Below are positions 8,307-17,165 of a stretch of 64,000 nt of DNA, piece by piece; positions within the stretch are counted from its first letter, which is position 1, and every line of letters starts with the position of its first letter. The stretch lies in the NCBI RefSeq assembly GCF_052044135.1, contig NZ_JBQDYF010000011.1:61649-125648 (forward strand). The letters are read 5' to 3'. The notes under the pieces were generated by a model. It was not told the DNA's origin. It saw only the letters and a program-made list of their open reading frames with translations, and ran no database searches. The position numbers and the translations under genes are program-made. Origin of the DNA: Salinisphaera sp052044135 (GTDB lineage: Bacteria > Pseudomonadota > Gammaproteobacteria > Nevskiales > Salinisphaeraceae).

Positions 8307-8975
8307 TCAATGCGCGGTATCGAGCTGGTAACCCACACCATGGACGGTTCGAATCATCTGTTTCGCGGTAGGACGTTCGAGCAGCTGGCGCAGGCGATGA
8401 ATGTGGCCGCGCAGCGCGGCATCGGATTCCGGCGGGTTGTCGTCCCAGATCTGTTTTTCGATCTGGGCACGCGTGACCACGCCCGGACAGGCGCGTACCA
8501 GGAGTTCGAGGATGCGGAAGCTGATGGGCGCGAGTTCGACCGGGATCTGTCCGCAGTAGACGCTGCGTTGTTCCAGGTCCATGTGCAGCTCGCCGGCGGT
8601 GAGCTGCGCGAGCCCCTGGCCGCATTCGGTCATCAGGGCCTTGAGTTGCTCGTGCAGCTCGCGGGGCTCGACCGAGCGCAACGCAAAGGCGTGCGGCCCG
8701 CATTCCGCGGGATCGCAGGGGCGCAGAGAGCCCGCGGCGAGTGCGAGCACGGGGGTTCGGCGGCCGGCGGCATCCGTGAGCTGCCGGCAGAACGCGTCGA
8801 CGCCGCAGCGCGGCATTTCGCTGTCCAGCACGACGATGTCGTAACGGTTCATCTCGCACAGTCGCAGCGCGAGCGCTTCGTCGTCGGCGTAGTCCGGCTC
8901 GTCGCCAGCGGCTTCGATGGTGTCCCCGATCTGGGTGGCAAGAGGGATATCGTCTTCGATGATCAATACGTGCAT
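8307..8975 (-). CDS. OmpR/PhoB-type response regulator (orphan)
   Basis: A two-component transcription regulator of 222 residues. The receiver domain starts MHVLIIEDD (acid pocket) with phospho-acceptor Asp51 in VVLDSEMP. The C-terminal winged helix contains ISFRILELLVRACPGVVTRA, IWDDNPPESDAALRGHIHRL and IRTVHGVGYQLDT. The expected switch Thr/Ser is in a weak LALAAGS context, and the invariant Lys appears to be Arg (ALRSVEP). No histidine kinase gene is adjacent, so its partner and targets are unknown. I chose ATG 8975 because the family begins there; the frame is open 13 codons further upstream. Confidence 0.88.
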   Translation of the reverse strand: MHVLIIEDDIPLATQIGDTIEAAGDEPDYADDEALALRLCEMNRYDIVVLDSEMPRCGVDAFCRQLTDAAGRRTPVLALAAGSLRPCDPAECGPHAFALRSVEPRELHEQLKALMTECGQGLAQLTAGELHMDLEQRSVYCGQIPVELAPISFRILELLVRACPGVVTRAQIEKQIWDDNPPESDAALRGHIHRLRQLLERPTAKQMIRTVHGVGYQLDTAH

Positions 8976-9119
8976 TGCCGGGTCCCGAGTCTGTTGTCGT
9001 CGATTGGCGGGCATACCGCATCCCAGCGCTATGACAATGATTTAGCGGCAAGGTTTACTCAGGGGCGAAAAAAAACGGGCCGTGTCCCGCCGGCCGGGAT
9101 GCCGGCCCGGCGTGCGGGC

Positions 9120-9141
9120 TCGGCAGCGCCATCGCGCTGCC
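9120..9141. other. Hairpin in the gap between the response regulator and gph
   Basis: CGGCAGCGC and GCGCTGCCG form a perfect 9-bp stem with loop CATC. It lies downstream of gph and upstream of the response regulator, both on the minus strand. It has no U-tract. It may help terminate gph transcription. Confidence 0.35.
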
Positions 9142-9223
9142 GATGATCAGCGCTCGCCGATTGCCGCTCGGCTGATGCACGACGCCCACGGCAGTCGGGC
9201 ACAATCCATACGCGCCGCGCCCG

Positions 9224-9922
9224 TCAAGCGGAACGGCGCAGAGCGGCGATCGCGCCTGGCATGTCATGCCAATGCGTCAGTACGCCGTCCGCGCCGAGTT
9301 CGGCGACCGGGGCGGCGGCGTAGCCGAATGCCGCGAGCAGCACCGGCAGGCCGGCGGCGTGGCCGGCCTTGCGATCGACGGCCATGTCGCCCACGTACAG
9401 CGCGGCGTCGGCATCGCAGGCCAATGCCGCGAGGCAGGCCCGTAGCGGCGCCGGATCGGGCTTGAGTGGGTGAACGCCGGCCCCGATCACCACATCGATA
9501 TATTCGTCCAGGCCGAGATGCGCGATCACGTGCTCGGCGATCCGCTGCGGCTTGTTGGTGCAGACCGCGAGCCGTCTGCCATCGGCCCGCAGACGAGCGA
9601 GCGCCTGTCCGGCGCCGTCGAAGACGACGCTGTCCTGGCAGGGGCGGTCCTGGTAGCGGGCCGTGAAGGCAGCTGTGAGCGCGTCGATCTCCGTGCCGGT
9701 GGCGGCTACGGCATGGGCGTCGAGGACGCGCTCGATGAGCTTCCGGGCGCCATCGCCGACGAACCGGCGTGTGGCGGCGGCGTCAATGACGATGCCGTGG
9801 TCCCTGAGTGCCGCGTTGACCGCGGCGGCGATGTCCGCCGCGCTGTCAATCAGCGTACCGTCGAGATCGAAGATCACGACCTGTGGCCAGCGGGTGTCGG
9901 CTTGCGGGATGGATCGGGTCAT
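9224..9922 (-). CDS. gph: Phosphoglycolate phosphatase
   Basis: A HAD-superfamily hydrolase that dephosphorylates 2-phosphoglycolate. From ATG 9922 it has 232 residues, as in Gph. The catalytic motif I VIFDLDGTLIDS carries the nucleophile and acid Asp19/Asp21. Other signatures are AVCTNKPQRIAEHVIAHLGL (motif II), GVHPLKPDPAPL (motif III) and ALYVGDMAVDRKAGHAAGLP (motif IV, although VGDSxxD is more usual). It is divergent from the MATE gene, with the starts about 50 bp apart. Other HAD phosphatase specificities cannot be excluded. Confidence 0.85.
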   Translation of the reverse strand: MTRSIPQADTRWPQVVIFDLDGTLIDSAADIAAAVNAALRDHGIVIDAAATRRFVGDGARKLIERVLDAHAVAATGTEIDALTAAFTARYQDRPCQDSVVFDGAGQALARLRADGRRLAVCTNKPQRIAEHVIAHLGLDEYIDVVIGAGVHPLKPDPAPLRACLAALACDADAALYVGDMAVDRKAGHAAGLPVLLAAFGYAAAPVAELGADGVLTHWHDMPGAIAALRRSA

Positions 9923-9972
9923 GGGCGGAACTCGCAGGCGGTTGGCGGGTGGGCGACGGGTCTTGGCGTAGA

Positions 9973-11388
9973 ATGATCGTCTGTCTTCATTGTCCGTTCG
10001 AGGCCCGCGTGCCGGAAACCGCCTCGCAGGCCAGCCTGTGGTCTCTGCGACGCCAATTGTTCGCCCAGACCTGGCCGATGGCGATCGGGGTGCTGTCGTT
10101 GCTGGGCTTCCAGCTGGTCGACGCCGCCTTCGTCGCGCGGCTGGGAACCGGGCCGTTGGCAGCCCAGTCATTCACGTTCCCCGTCACCTTTCTGATGATC
10201 GGGATTCAGGTGGGTCTCGGCATCGCGATCGCGGCACTGATATCGCGCGCGATCGGCGCCGGCGAGATCGAGAGATCGCGACGCCTGGGTTCGCTGGTGC
10301 TGATCGGCGGCAGCCTGACCGTCGGCGTGCTCGCGATCGTGCTCTGGTTCGCCCACGACATGATCTTCGCGCAGCTCGGGGCCAGCGCCGAGAACCTCGA
10401 TCGGATTGCGCCGTACTGGGCAATCCAGCTCGTGGCCAACTGGTTGTCGGCGCTTTTGTACTTCGGTTACACGCTGTTTCGGGCACACAACGACACGCGC
10501 CTGCCGGGCATGCTGATGGTGCTCACCAGTCTGTGCAATCTGGCGCTGGATCCGCTGATGATCTTCGGCTGGGGGCCGGTCGGCGGCTTCGGGCTGCCGG
10601 GCGCGGCGATCGCGACCATCATCGCCTTTCTGATCGGGTTGTCGATTCTCGCGGCGTGCCTGTGGCGCCAGGACTGGCTGTCGAACGCCGGCCTGGTCGA
10701 GGAGGCCCGGCGTTCGACGCGGCCGTTTGCGGTGATCGCCGGGCCGGCCATGATCAGCCAGCTGATGCCGCCGCTGGCGGCGATGGTGACGACCGGGCTG
10801 GTGGCGACGCTCGGCGATCCGGCGGTTGCCGCCTGGGGGCTGCAGAGCCGGCTGGAGACCATGTCGCTGATGGTCGTGCTGGGCCTGACCATGTCGTTGC
10901 CGCCGTGGCTGGGGCATTGTTACGGTGCCGGCAACTGGCCGCGCATCCGGGCGCTGACGCATATCGCGTTTCAGGCGGTGCTGATCTGGCAGTTGCTTTT
11001 CGGCATGGCCATGGCGTTGGCCGCCCCCCGGGTGGCGGCGGCATTGGCCGGCAACGCCGCGGTCCAGCATGACCTGGTACAGCTCATCCGTTTCATGCTG
11101 CCGAGCTATGCGCTGCTGGGTGTCTGCATGATCGTGGTATCGGCCTCGAACGCGCTCGGCTGGCCGGTGCGGGCCATGCTCATCTCGTTCGCGCGCCTGT
11201 TTGTCTGCTATCTGCCCTGCGTGGCCCTCGGCGTATTCGCATCCAGCATGACCACGACGGCGCTCGGCGCGCTGGCGGGCAACGTCCTCGCCGGCGCGAT
11301 GGCATGGTTGCTGTTTCGCGCCAGTCTGGCGCGCGTGGACGATCACGGCCGGACGAGGACCAGGGCCCGGGCCAGGGCGCGGGCATGA
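9973..11388 (+). CDS. MATE-family multidrug/toxin efflux transporter
   Basis: A membrane antiporter of about 471 residues with about 12 hydrophobic segments, organised as two MATE repeats (PMAIGVLSLLGFQLVDAAFV, FVARLGTGPLAAQSFTFPVT, and the second half beginning with GPAMISQLMPPLAAMVTTGL). MATE proteins use Na+ or H+ gradients to export drugs or metabolites. The NorM/DinF-like architecture is clear, but the substrate cannot be read. ATG 9973 is used; GTG 10009 is a possible shorter start. The C-terminus ends in an Arg/Ala-rich tail. It is convergent with the SRPBCC gene. Confidence 0.88.
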   Translation: MIVCLHCPFEARVPETASQASLWSLRRQLFAQTWPMAIGVLSLLGFQLVDAAFVARLGTGPLAAQSFTFPVTFLMIGIQVGLGIAIAALISRAIGAGEIERSRRLGSLVLIGGSLTVGVLAIVLWFAHDMIFAQLGASAENLDRIAPYWAIQLVANWLSALLYFGYTLFRAHNDTRLPGMLMVLTSLCNLALDPLMIFGWGPVGGFGLPGAAIATIIAFLIGLSILAACLWRQDWLSNAGLVEEARRSTRPFAVIAGPAMISQLMPPLAAMVTTGLVATLGDPAVAAWGLQSRLETMSLMVVLGLTMSLPPWLGHCYGAGNWPRIRALTHIAFQAVLIWQLLFGMAMALAAPRVAAALAGNAAVQHDLVQLIRFMLPSYALLGVCMIVVSASNALGWPVRAMLISFARLFVCYLPCVALGVFASSMTTTALGALAGNVLAGAMAWLLFRASLARVDDHGRTRTRARARARA

Positions 11389-11469
11389 GCAGGCCGGATG
11401 AAGCCGAGCCGGCGCCGCCGCGCATCGATCGGGCGATTGGTGTTTACCGAACACGAAGGGCGACGCCGC

Positions 11470-12060
11470 TCACGACTGAGCCGGAGACGGTGCAGCTGTC
11501 GTTGTAGCACCGGCCGCATGCGGCTTCGAAGCGCCGTTACCGGTGCCGAGCATGGCCTTGACATGGGCCAGCGCGTGCTTCATTCGGTGCTTGACGAGGG
11601 CCCGCACTTTCCCGGGTACCGCGCCGGCGGCGGACTGGAAGCGGGCCTGCCAGATCAGCCGTGAACCCGAGGCGGTGGCCTCGACCTCGACCCGGTCGCG
11701 ATAGTGTCGTAGCGGCATGTCGGTGTGGATCATGCGCGTGGCGAACATGCGCTTGCCGGCGTTCCAGGCGGTCAGCGTATCGTCGATGGTGCTGCCATCC
11801 GCCGTGGTCATGTGGCGTTTGGCCCCGGGCTTGTTGTTCTTGCCGTGCGTGAGCGTGGTGCTGGTGATGAACGGATCCCAGACACTCGGTGCGTCGTAAT
11901 CGCGCACGGTGGACCACACGATGTCCGGCGCCGCGGCGATCGTCACGCTGTCGCTTTCATGCAATGTCGGCGCTGACCTGGATCCGGAGTCGGGCCCGGC
12001 GGCAAGAGCGCTGCCGGCCATCAGGGACAGCAGAAATAGTGCCGTAGCTCGTCGTTTCAT
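11470..12060 (-). CDS. Exported SRPBCC/START-like protein
   Basis: A 196-residue protein with a signal peptide (MKRRATALFLLSLMAGSALA) and a polyketide-cyclase/SRPBCC-type fold. Signatures are SVTIAAAPDIVWSTVRDYDA, PSVWDPFITSTTLTHGKNNK and RLIWQARFQS. Such domains bind hydrophobic ligands. The C-terminus is a Thr/Ala/Pro-rich tail. ATG 12060 gives a clean signal peptide. Ligand and role are unknown; its secretion suggests a periplasmic function. Confidence 0.75.
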   Translation of the reverse strand: MKRRATALFLLSLMAGSALAAGPDSGSRSAPTLHESDSVTIAAAPDIVWSTVRDYDAPSVWDPFITSTTLTHGKNNKPGAKRHMTTADGSTIDDTLTAWNAGKRMFATRMIHTDMPLRHYRDRVEVEATASGSRLIWQARFQSAAGAVPGKVRALVKHRMKHALAHVKAMLGTGNGASKPHAAGATTTAAPSPAQS

Positions 12061-12175
12061 GTGACCTCTCAAAGGGGCTTGGCAACTCTGGGATCGTTGC
12101 AGACGACAAAGGTTCCTGACGCGCTGCTTGCGTTACGTTTAGTATCGGCGCATCGCCCATCAATCGCTGCCCTCG

Positions 12176-12799
12176 ATGACCGCTTCGTCTGCCGTGTTGA
12201 CCCACTCTGGATTCAAGTCCCTGCGCTGGCTCGTCGTGCTTGTGCTCGTCGGCCTGCTGGCCGGCTGCGGGGTGAATACCATCCCGCGTGACAACCAGGC
12301 GGTCAACGCCGCATGGGCCCAGGTGCAGAACGAGTACCAGCGCCGGGCCGATCTGATTCCGAATCTGGTATCCACGGTCAAGGGCTACGCCAAGCAGGAG
12401 CGGGACACACTCACCGCGGTCACCCAGGCGCGGGCCAAGGCCACGTCGATCCAGGTCGATGCCAGTACCATCGACAACCCCGACAAGCTCAAGCGCTATC
12501 TGTCGGCCCAGAATCAGCTGTCGGGGGCACTGGGCCGGCTGCTCGCGGTATCCGAGCGCTATCCGGACCTGAAATCGAACCAGAATTTCCTGGCGCTGCA
12601 GTCGCAGCTGGAGGGCACCGAGAACCGGATCGCGGTCGCGCGGCGCGATTACATTCAGGCGGTACAGAAATACAACACCGATCTGGTGACGTTTCCCGGC
12701 CGGATCTGGCATTGGCTGCTGTATAGCGACATGAAGCCGCACGCCAATTTCAAGGCCTCGTCGCCGAACGCGGCGCAGGCGCCCAAGGTGTCGTTCTGA
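12176..12799 (+). CDS. lemA: LemA-family lipoprotein
   Basis: A 207-residue LemA protein with an N-terminal membrane segment ending in a lipobox-like VGLLAGCG, followed by the helical LemA domain (AWAQVQNEYQRRADLIPNLV, STVKGYAKQERDTLTAVTQA, LKSNQNFLALQSQLEGTENR, YIQAVQKYN). LemA genes very often precede TPM-domain genes, as here. The stop overlaps the next start (ATGA), showing tight coupling. The cellular role is poorly defined. Confidence 0.92.
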   Translation: MTASSAVLTHSGFKSLRWLVVLVLVGLLAGCGVNTIPRDNQAVNAAWAQVQNEYQRRADLIPNLVSTVKGYAKQERDTLTAVTQARAKATSIQVDASTIDNPDKLKRYLSAQNQLSGALGRLLAVSERYPDLKSNQNFLALQSQLEGTENRIAVARRDYIQAVQKYNTDLVTFPGRIWHWLLYSDMKPHANFKASSPNAAQAPKVSF

Positions 12800-13605
12800 T
12801 GCGGCCTGGCCTGCGCCGGGCGTTTGTTGCCCTGGTCGCGCTGGCGTTGATCGCGACCGCCTGCGTCGCCGACGCCAAACCGGATTTTCCCAAGCTGACC
12901 GGCCGCGTGGTGGACAACGCACAGATGCTTTCGCCGGCCGCGGAGTCACGGCTCACCCGCATGCTGGCGGCCCTCGAGCAGGCCAACGGCGATCAGGTCG
13001 TCGTGGTCACGCTGCCCGATCTCGGCGGCGACTCGATCGAGACCTATGGCTACCAGCTCGGCCGCGCCTGGGGTATCGGGCAGAAGAAAAAGAACAACGG
13101 CGCGCTGTTGATCATCGCCAAGAAAGAGCATGCGGTCCGGATCGAGGTCGGCTACGGCCTGGAAGGGCAGCTGACCGACGCCAGGTCCTCGGTGATCATC
13201 CATCAGGTCATCGAGCCTGCCTTCAAGAAGGGCGATTTCGACGCCGGCGTGCTCCGGGGCACGGCCGCCATCGTCCAGCTGCTCGGCGGCAAACCGCCGT
13301 CCGAGTTGGTGCAGCAGGCCTCGCAGGCGATGCAGCATCAGCAGCACGAACAACGGCGGCCCTCGCTCGGGCATACGCTGATGTTCTTTGTGCTCATCAT
13401 CGCCATTGTCGCGCTGTTCGGCGGCGGCGGTGGCGGTGGTCGTGGCGGGCGCCGGCGCCGCGGTGGCTTCATGCCGTGGTTCATCCCCATGGGCGGAGGA
13501 TTCGGTGGGGGTGCCGGTGGTTTCGGTGGCGGCGGCCTCGGCGGGGGCGGATTCTCCGGCGGCGGTGGCGGCTTCGGGGGCGGTGGTGCCTCGGGAGGTT
13601 GGTAA
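12799..13605 (+). CDS. TPM-domain exported protein (YgcG family) with Gly-rich tail
   Basis: A 268-residue protein with signal peptide, an N-terminal TPM/YgcG domain (LTGRVVDNAQMLSPAAESRL, QVVVVTLPDLGGDSIETYGY, IGQKKKNNGALLIIAKKEHA, VRIEVGYGLEGQLTDARS), a membrane helix near residues 195-207, and a basic plus glycine-rich C-terminus (FGGGGGGGRGGRRRRGGF and further Gly repeats). This architecture is typical of proteins encoded with LemA. The reading frame starts at the ATG that overlaps the lemA stop. Confidence 0.9.
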   Translation: MRPGLRRAFVALVALALIATACVADAKPDFPKLTGRVVDNAQMLSPAAESRLTRMLAALEQANGDQVVVVTLPDLGGDSIETYGYQLGRAWGIGQKKKNNGALLIIAKKEHAVRIEVGYGLEGQLTDARSSVIIHQVIEPAFKKGDFDAGVLRGTAAIVQLLGGKPPSELVQQASQAMQHQQHEQRRPSLGHTLMFFVLIIAIVALFGGGGGGGRGGRRRRGGFMPWFIPMGGGFGGGAGGFGGGGLGGGGFSGGGGGFGGGGASGGW

Positions 13606-13608
13606 GCG

Positions 13609-14226
13609 ATGACGGTTTTCAACGAACGGGCACGCGAGGCCGTGGCCGAGGCCATCAATCGAATCGAGCGCGATACCGATGCCGAAGTGGTCACCGTGGT
13701 CGCGCGCCAGGCCGATGAATATCGCTGGGTGGGGCTGTTCTGGGCTGCGCTGGCCGCGCTCATGCTGCCGGGGCTGGTCGTTTTCTTTCCGGCATGGTTC
13801 GACGTGCGCACGCTGCTGCTGGTTCAGTGGGGCGTGTTCGTGGTGCTCGGCGCGATCTTTCAACTGCCGGCGGTCACACCGCGGTTGGTGCCCAGGGGCC
13901 TGCGGCATGCACGCGCCGCGGCACTGGCTCGCAGCCAGTTCCTCGAGCAGAGCCTGCATCGCACGGAGGCGGCCACCGGGGTACTGATCTTCGTGGCCGA
14001 AGCCGAACGCTATGTCGAGATCCTGACCGATCACGGCGTGGCCGCGCGCATCGACGACGCCAGCTGGTCGGCGATCATCGAGCGGTTCACGGCGCGTGTC
14101 GCGGCAGGCGAGACCGAGGCGGGGTTCGTCGAATGCGTGGAAGCCTGCGGTGCCCGTCTCGCCGAGGCCGTGCCGGCCACGCATGCGCGCAACGAGCTGC
14201 CCAACCGCCTGGTGGTTCTGGACTGA
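13609..14226 (+). CDS. Second TPM-domain membrane protein
   Basis: A 205-residue protein that completes the lemA operon. It lacks a signal peptide but has two adjacent membrane helices at about residues 44-82. The flanking soluble parts match the TPM domain (RIERDTDAEVVTVVARQADE before the helices; TGVLIFVAEAERYVEILTDH and GVAARIDDASWSAII after them). Only 3 bp separate it from the preceding gene, and a GGAGG sequence lies 10 bp before its start. It probably acts with the two upstream products at the membrane. Confidence 0.88.
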   Translation: MTVFNERAREAVAEAINRIERDTDAEVVTVVARQADEYRWVGLFWAALAALMLPGLVVFFPAWFDVRTLLLVQWGVFVVLGAIFQLPAVTPRLVPRGLRHARAAALARSQFLEQSLHRTEAATGVLIFVAEAERYVEILTDHGVAARIDDASWSAIIERFTARVAAGETEAGFVECVEACGARLAEAVPATHARNELPNRLVVLD

Positions 14227-14321
14227 GAAAGACACGGGTCCGTCATTGGTCGCAGGACGGAACACGGGGCGCCTTTGTTGCTAGACTAGACCGCTTTTCT
14301 GCGACCCGCAGGGGGCACGAA

Positions 14322-14813
14322 ATGGCCGAAGACAAGCCGCTCGTCGGCGTGATCATGGGCAGCACGTCCGACTGGGACACCATGCGCCATGCGCACGAGA
14401 TGCTCGAGCGTTTCGAGATTCCGCACGAGTGCCGTGTGGTTTCGGCCCATCGCACGCCGGATCTGATGCGTGAATACGCCACCACGGCCGAAGACCGCGG
14501 CCTGGAGGTGATCATCGCCGGTGCCGGCGGGGCGGCGCACCTGCCGGGCATGGTGGCCGCCCAGACGCTGGTGCCGGTGCTCGGCGTACCGGTCAAGAGC
14601 CGGGCGCTGCAGGGCATCGACTCGCTGTTGTCGATCGTGCAGATGCCGGGCGGCGTGCCGACGGCCACCTTCGCCATCGGCGACTCCGGCGCCAAGAACG
14701 CCGCGCTGTTCGCCGTCGCCCAGTTGGCCACCCGCCGCGAGCCGTTACGCCGGGCGCTCGCCGATTTCCGGGCCGCACAGGCCGAAAAAGTTCGAAACGA
14801 GACGTTGTCATGA
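14322..14813 (+). CDS. purE: N5-carboxyaminoimidazole ribonucleotide mutase
   Basis: PurE converts N5-CAIR to CAIR in purine synthesis. The 163-residue protein contains VGVIMGSTSDWDTMRHAHEM, ECRVVSAHRTPDLMREYA, IIAGAGGAAHLPGMVAAQT, LVPVLGVPVKS and LLSIVQMPGGVPTATFAIG, which are the class I PurE signatures including the SAHR catalytic region. The start is ATG 14322 with an upstream GGGGG ribosome site. It overlaps purK by ATGA. Confidence 0.97.
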   Translation: MAEDKPLVGVIMGSTSDWDTMRHAHEMLERFEIPHECRVVSAHRTPDLMREYATTAEDRGLEVIIAGAGGAAHLPGMVAAQTLVPVLGVPVKSRALQGIDSLLSIVQMPGGVPTATFAIGDSGAKNAALFAVAQLATRREPLRRALADFRAAQAEKVRNETLS

Positions 14814-15973
14814 CGCGATCCAGTGGTTTTCGTTCCACCATTGCTCCGGGATCGACCGTAGGCGTGCTCGGCAGCGGTCAGCTCGGGCGCATGTTCGCGC
14901 TTTCGGCGCGCCGCATGGGCTATCGCGTGCATACCTTCTCACCGGGCGACGATACGCCGATGGGCCAGGTCGCCGATCGCGAGGCGGTGGGCGACTACCA
15001 GGATCTGGACGCCGTGGCGGAATTTGCTTCGCGCGTCGATGTGGTGACCTTCGAATTCGAGAATGTGCCGTTCGAGGCCGCCGCGACGGCCGCCGAGTAC
15101 GTCCCGGTGCGCCCGGACGGCCGGGTGTTGCATATCGCGCAACATCGCCGGCGCGAGAAGGATTTTCTGCATGGGGCGGGTTTTCCCACCGCGCCGTTCG
15201 AACACGTGCCCGATCGCGCCACGCTGACCGGGGCGATCGAGCGGCTGGGCACGCCGTGCGTGCTCAAGACCGCCGGCTTCGGCTACGACGGCAAGGGCCA
15301 GTACGTAATCAAGTCGCCGGACGAGGCCGATACGGCGTGGACGGCGATCGGCGCCGGCGAGGCGGTGCTGGAAGGCTTCGTCGATTTCGACAGCGAGGTC
15401 TCGGTGATTGCCGCGCGCGGCGCGGACGGCGCATTCGCCCATTACGGCGTGGTCGAGAACCGGCACCGCGATCATATTCTGGATGTCTCCATCCCGGACG
15501 CGGTGCTCGATCCGAGGGTGGCCGACGAGGCGATACGAATCGCGCGCGGCGTGCTGGAGGCGCTGGATGTGGTCGGCGTGCTGTGCGTGGAGTTCTTCCT
15601 CGGCCGCGACGGCACCCTGCGCGTGAACGAGCTGGCACCGCGCCCGCACAATTCCGGGCATTTCTCGTTCGATGCCTGTGCCACCAGTCAGTTCGAGCAG
15701 CAGCTGCGCAGTGTCTGTGGTCTGCCGTTGGGCGACACCACGCGGCTGGCCCCGTCGGCAATGGTGAACCTGCTGGGCGATCTCTGGCAGGACGGTGCCC
15801 CGGACTGGACGGCGGCGTTGGCCGATCCCGCACTCAAGCTGCATCTCTACGGCAAGGGCGAAGCCCGCGCGGGCCGCAAGATGGGGCATATGACGGTATT
15901 CGGTGACGACCGTGAGGATGCGGCGCGGCGCGCGGTCGCGGCCCGGGATCGCCTGCTGCGATCGGGTGGTTGA
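14810..15973 (+). CDS. purK: N5-carboxyaminoimidazole ribonucleotide synthase
   Basis: PurK uses ATP and bicarbonate to make N5-CAIR, the substrate of PurE. The 387-residue ATP-grasp protein has VGVLGSGQLGRMFALSARRM (N-terminal nucleotide fold), VVTFEFENVPF, VLKTAGFGYDGKGQYVIKS (ATP binding), VGVLCVEFFLGRDG and LAPRPHNSGHFSFDAC. The start codon overlaps the purE stop, so purE and purK are co-translated. Confidence 0.97.
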   Translation: MTRSSGFRSTIAPGSTVGVLGSGQLGRMFALSARRMGYRVHTFSPGDDTPMGQVADREAVGDYQDLDAVAEFASRVDVVTFEFENVPFEAAATAAEYVPVRPDGRVLHIAQHRRREKDFLHGAGFPTAPFEHVPDRATLTGAIERLGTPCVLKTAGFGYDGKGQYVIKSPDEADTAWTAIGAGEAVLEGFVDFDSEVSVIAARGADGAFAHYGVVENRHRDHILDVSIPDAVLDPRVADEAIRIARGVLEALDVVGVLCVEFFLGRDGTLRVNELAPRPHNSGHFSFDACATSQFEQQLRSVCGLPLGDTTRLAPSAMVNLLGDLWQDGAPDWTAALADPALKLHLYGKGEARAGRKMGHMTVFGDDREDAARRAVAARDRLLRSGG

Positions 15974-15986
15974 GCGACGGAGTACC

Positions 15987-17096
15987 TTGACCGGCGCGCG
16001 CGTGAAACGCCGACGCGGTCGCTTCACGCGCCGACGGGGCCAGCGCAGCTGGCTCGGCTATCTCTGGCATCTCGGCCGCTCGCCTTATTTTCGCTATCGC
16101 AATGCGCGGTATCTGCATGCGCTGCGGGTGGCGGTGGCGATGGGCGCGTCGATCGGCCTGACCACCGGCCTGGGCGTGCCGTACGGATTCTGGGCCTCGA
16201 TCACGTTGCTGGTGGTGATCGGCGGACTCCAGCATCACGGCAATATTCGCAAGAAAGCCTTCGAGCGCGGCGTGGCAACCGCGATCGGCGCCGCCCTGGG
16301 GCTGTTGCTCATCGCCCAGCACAGCGTGCTCGGCATGACGTCGCTCACATACGCGCTGACCTCCATTCTGGCGGGCATCTGTGCCTACTACGCGGTCGGC
16401 AAGGCGGGCTATATCGCGCTGCTGACCGGCATCACGCTGGTGATCGTCGGTGGCCACGGCGACAACGCACTGGATATCGGCCTGTGGCGGGCGGCCAACG
16501 TCGGTATCGGCACACTGGTGGCGCTCGTGTTCTCCTTCGCCTTTCCCCTGTATGCCACCTACGACTGGCGTTTTCGTCTGGCGGAGAATCTGCGCGAATG
16601 CGCGCGGCTCTATCCTCGCCTGATGATCGGTTCGCCGATGGCTGCGAAAGAGCAGGTGAGCGTATTTGCCCAATTGTCGCGCCGGCTGGTGGCGCTGCGC
16701 TCGCTGATTGCGCCGGTGGCCAAGGAACTCGGCGTGCCGGCCGGGCGGCTGGAGGAGATCCAGCGGCTGCATCGCTCGATACTGAGCGGGCTGGAAATGC
16801 TGGCCACGGCCGCCGCGCAGCGCGAAGACAGCCCCCAGTGGGGCGCGACCCATGAATTGCTGACCGCACGACGGTCGGTCATGCGGCGGATGCTGCTGGC
16901 CAGCGCCCGGGCGTTGCGTTCCGGCGATACACGGCGTCTGCAGGCACTGGCGCGCCGCGAAGTCGGCCGCACGCCGGGGCCCGATCCGGATTCGCATCTC
17001 GCCTACGAGATGCAGGGGTCATATTGGCTGGCACAACGGCTCAGCGAACAGTCGCGACAGCTCGCCCTGGAACTGGCGGCCATCGAACTCAGGTAG
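15987..17096 (+). CDS. FUSC-like (aromatic acid exporter/YccS type) membrane protein
   Basis: A 369-residue inner-membrane protein with about six hydrophobic segments in its first half (LRVAVAMGASIGLTTGLG, FWASITLLVVIGGLQHHGN, GVATAIGAALGLLLIA, LTSILAGICAYYAVGKAG, IALLTGITLVIVGGH), then an alpha-helical cytoplasmic domain. The pattern fits the fusaric-acid-resistance/FUSC group. I chose TTG 15987 because GGAG lies 5 bp before it and the next in-frame start, GTG 16002, lacks one. It lies 13 bp after purK and may be in the same operon. Substrate unknown. Confidence 0.72.
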   Translation: MTGARVKRRRGRFTRRRGQRSWLGYLWHLGRSPYFRYRNARYLHALRVAVAMGASIGLTTGLGVPYGFWASITLLVVIGGLQHHGNIRKKAFERGVATAIGAALGLLLIAQHSVLGMTSLTYALTSILAGICAYYAVGKAGYIALLTGITLVIVGGHGDNALDIGLWRAANVGIGTLVALVFSFAFPLYATYDWRFRLAENLRECARLYPRLMIGSPMAAKEQVSVFAQLSRRLVALRSLIAPVAKELGVPAGRLEEIQRLHRSILSGLEMLATAAAQREDSPQWGATHELLTARRSVMRRMLLASARALRSGDTRRLQALARREVGRTPGPDPDSHLAYEMQGSYWLAQRLSEQSRQLALELAAIELR

Positions 17097-17150
17097 TCGG
17101 CGTATATTGAAAGCGGCCGCGTCTGTTACATTCGATTGGCCACAATTTAA

Positions 17151-17165
17151 TGGTGAGGCTCACCA
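17151..17165 (+). promoter_or_regulatory. Palindrome covering the ribosome-binding site of the next gene
   Basis: TGGTGAG-G-CTCACCA is a perfect 7-1-7 inverted repeat that ends exactly one base before the ATG at 17166 and contains the only ribosome-site candidate (GTGAGG). As RNA it can form a 6-bp stem with a GGC loop that would hide the ribosome site. As DNA it could be an operator. Confidence 0.5.

Noticed and set aside
13420..13602. Dense GGC/GGT repeats resembling a repeat element
   Set aside because: They encode the glycine-rich tail of the YgcG-type TPM protein, a known feature of the family.
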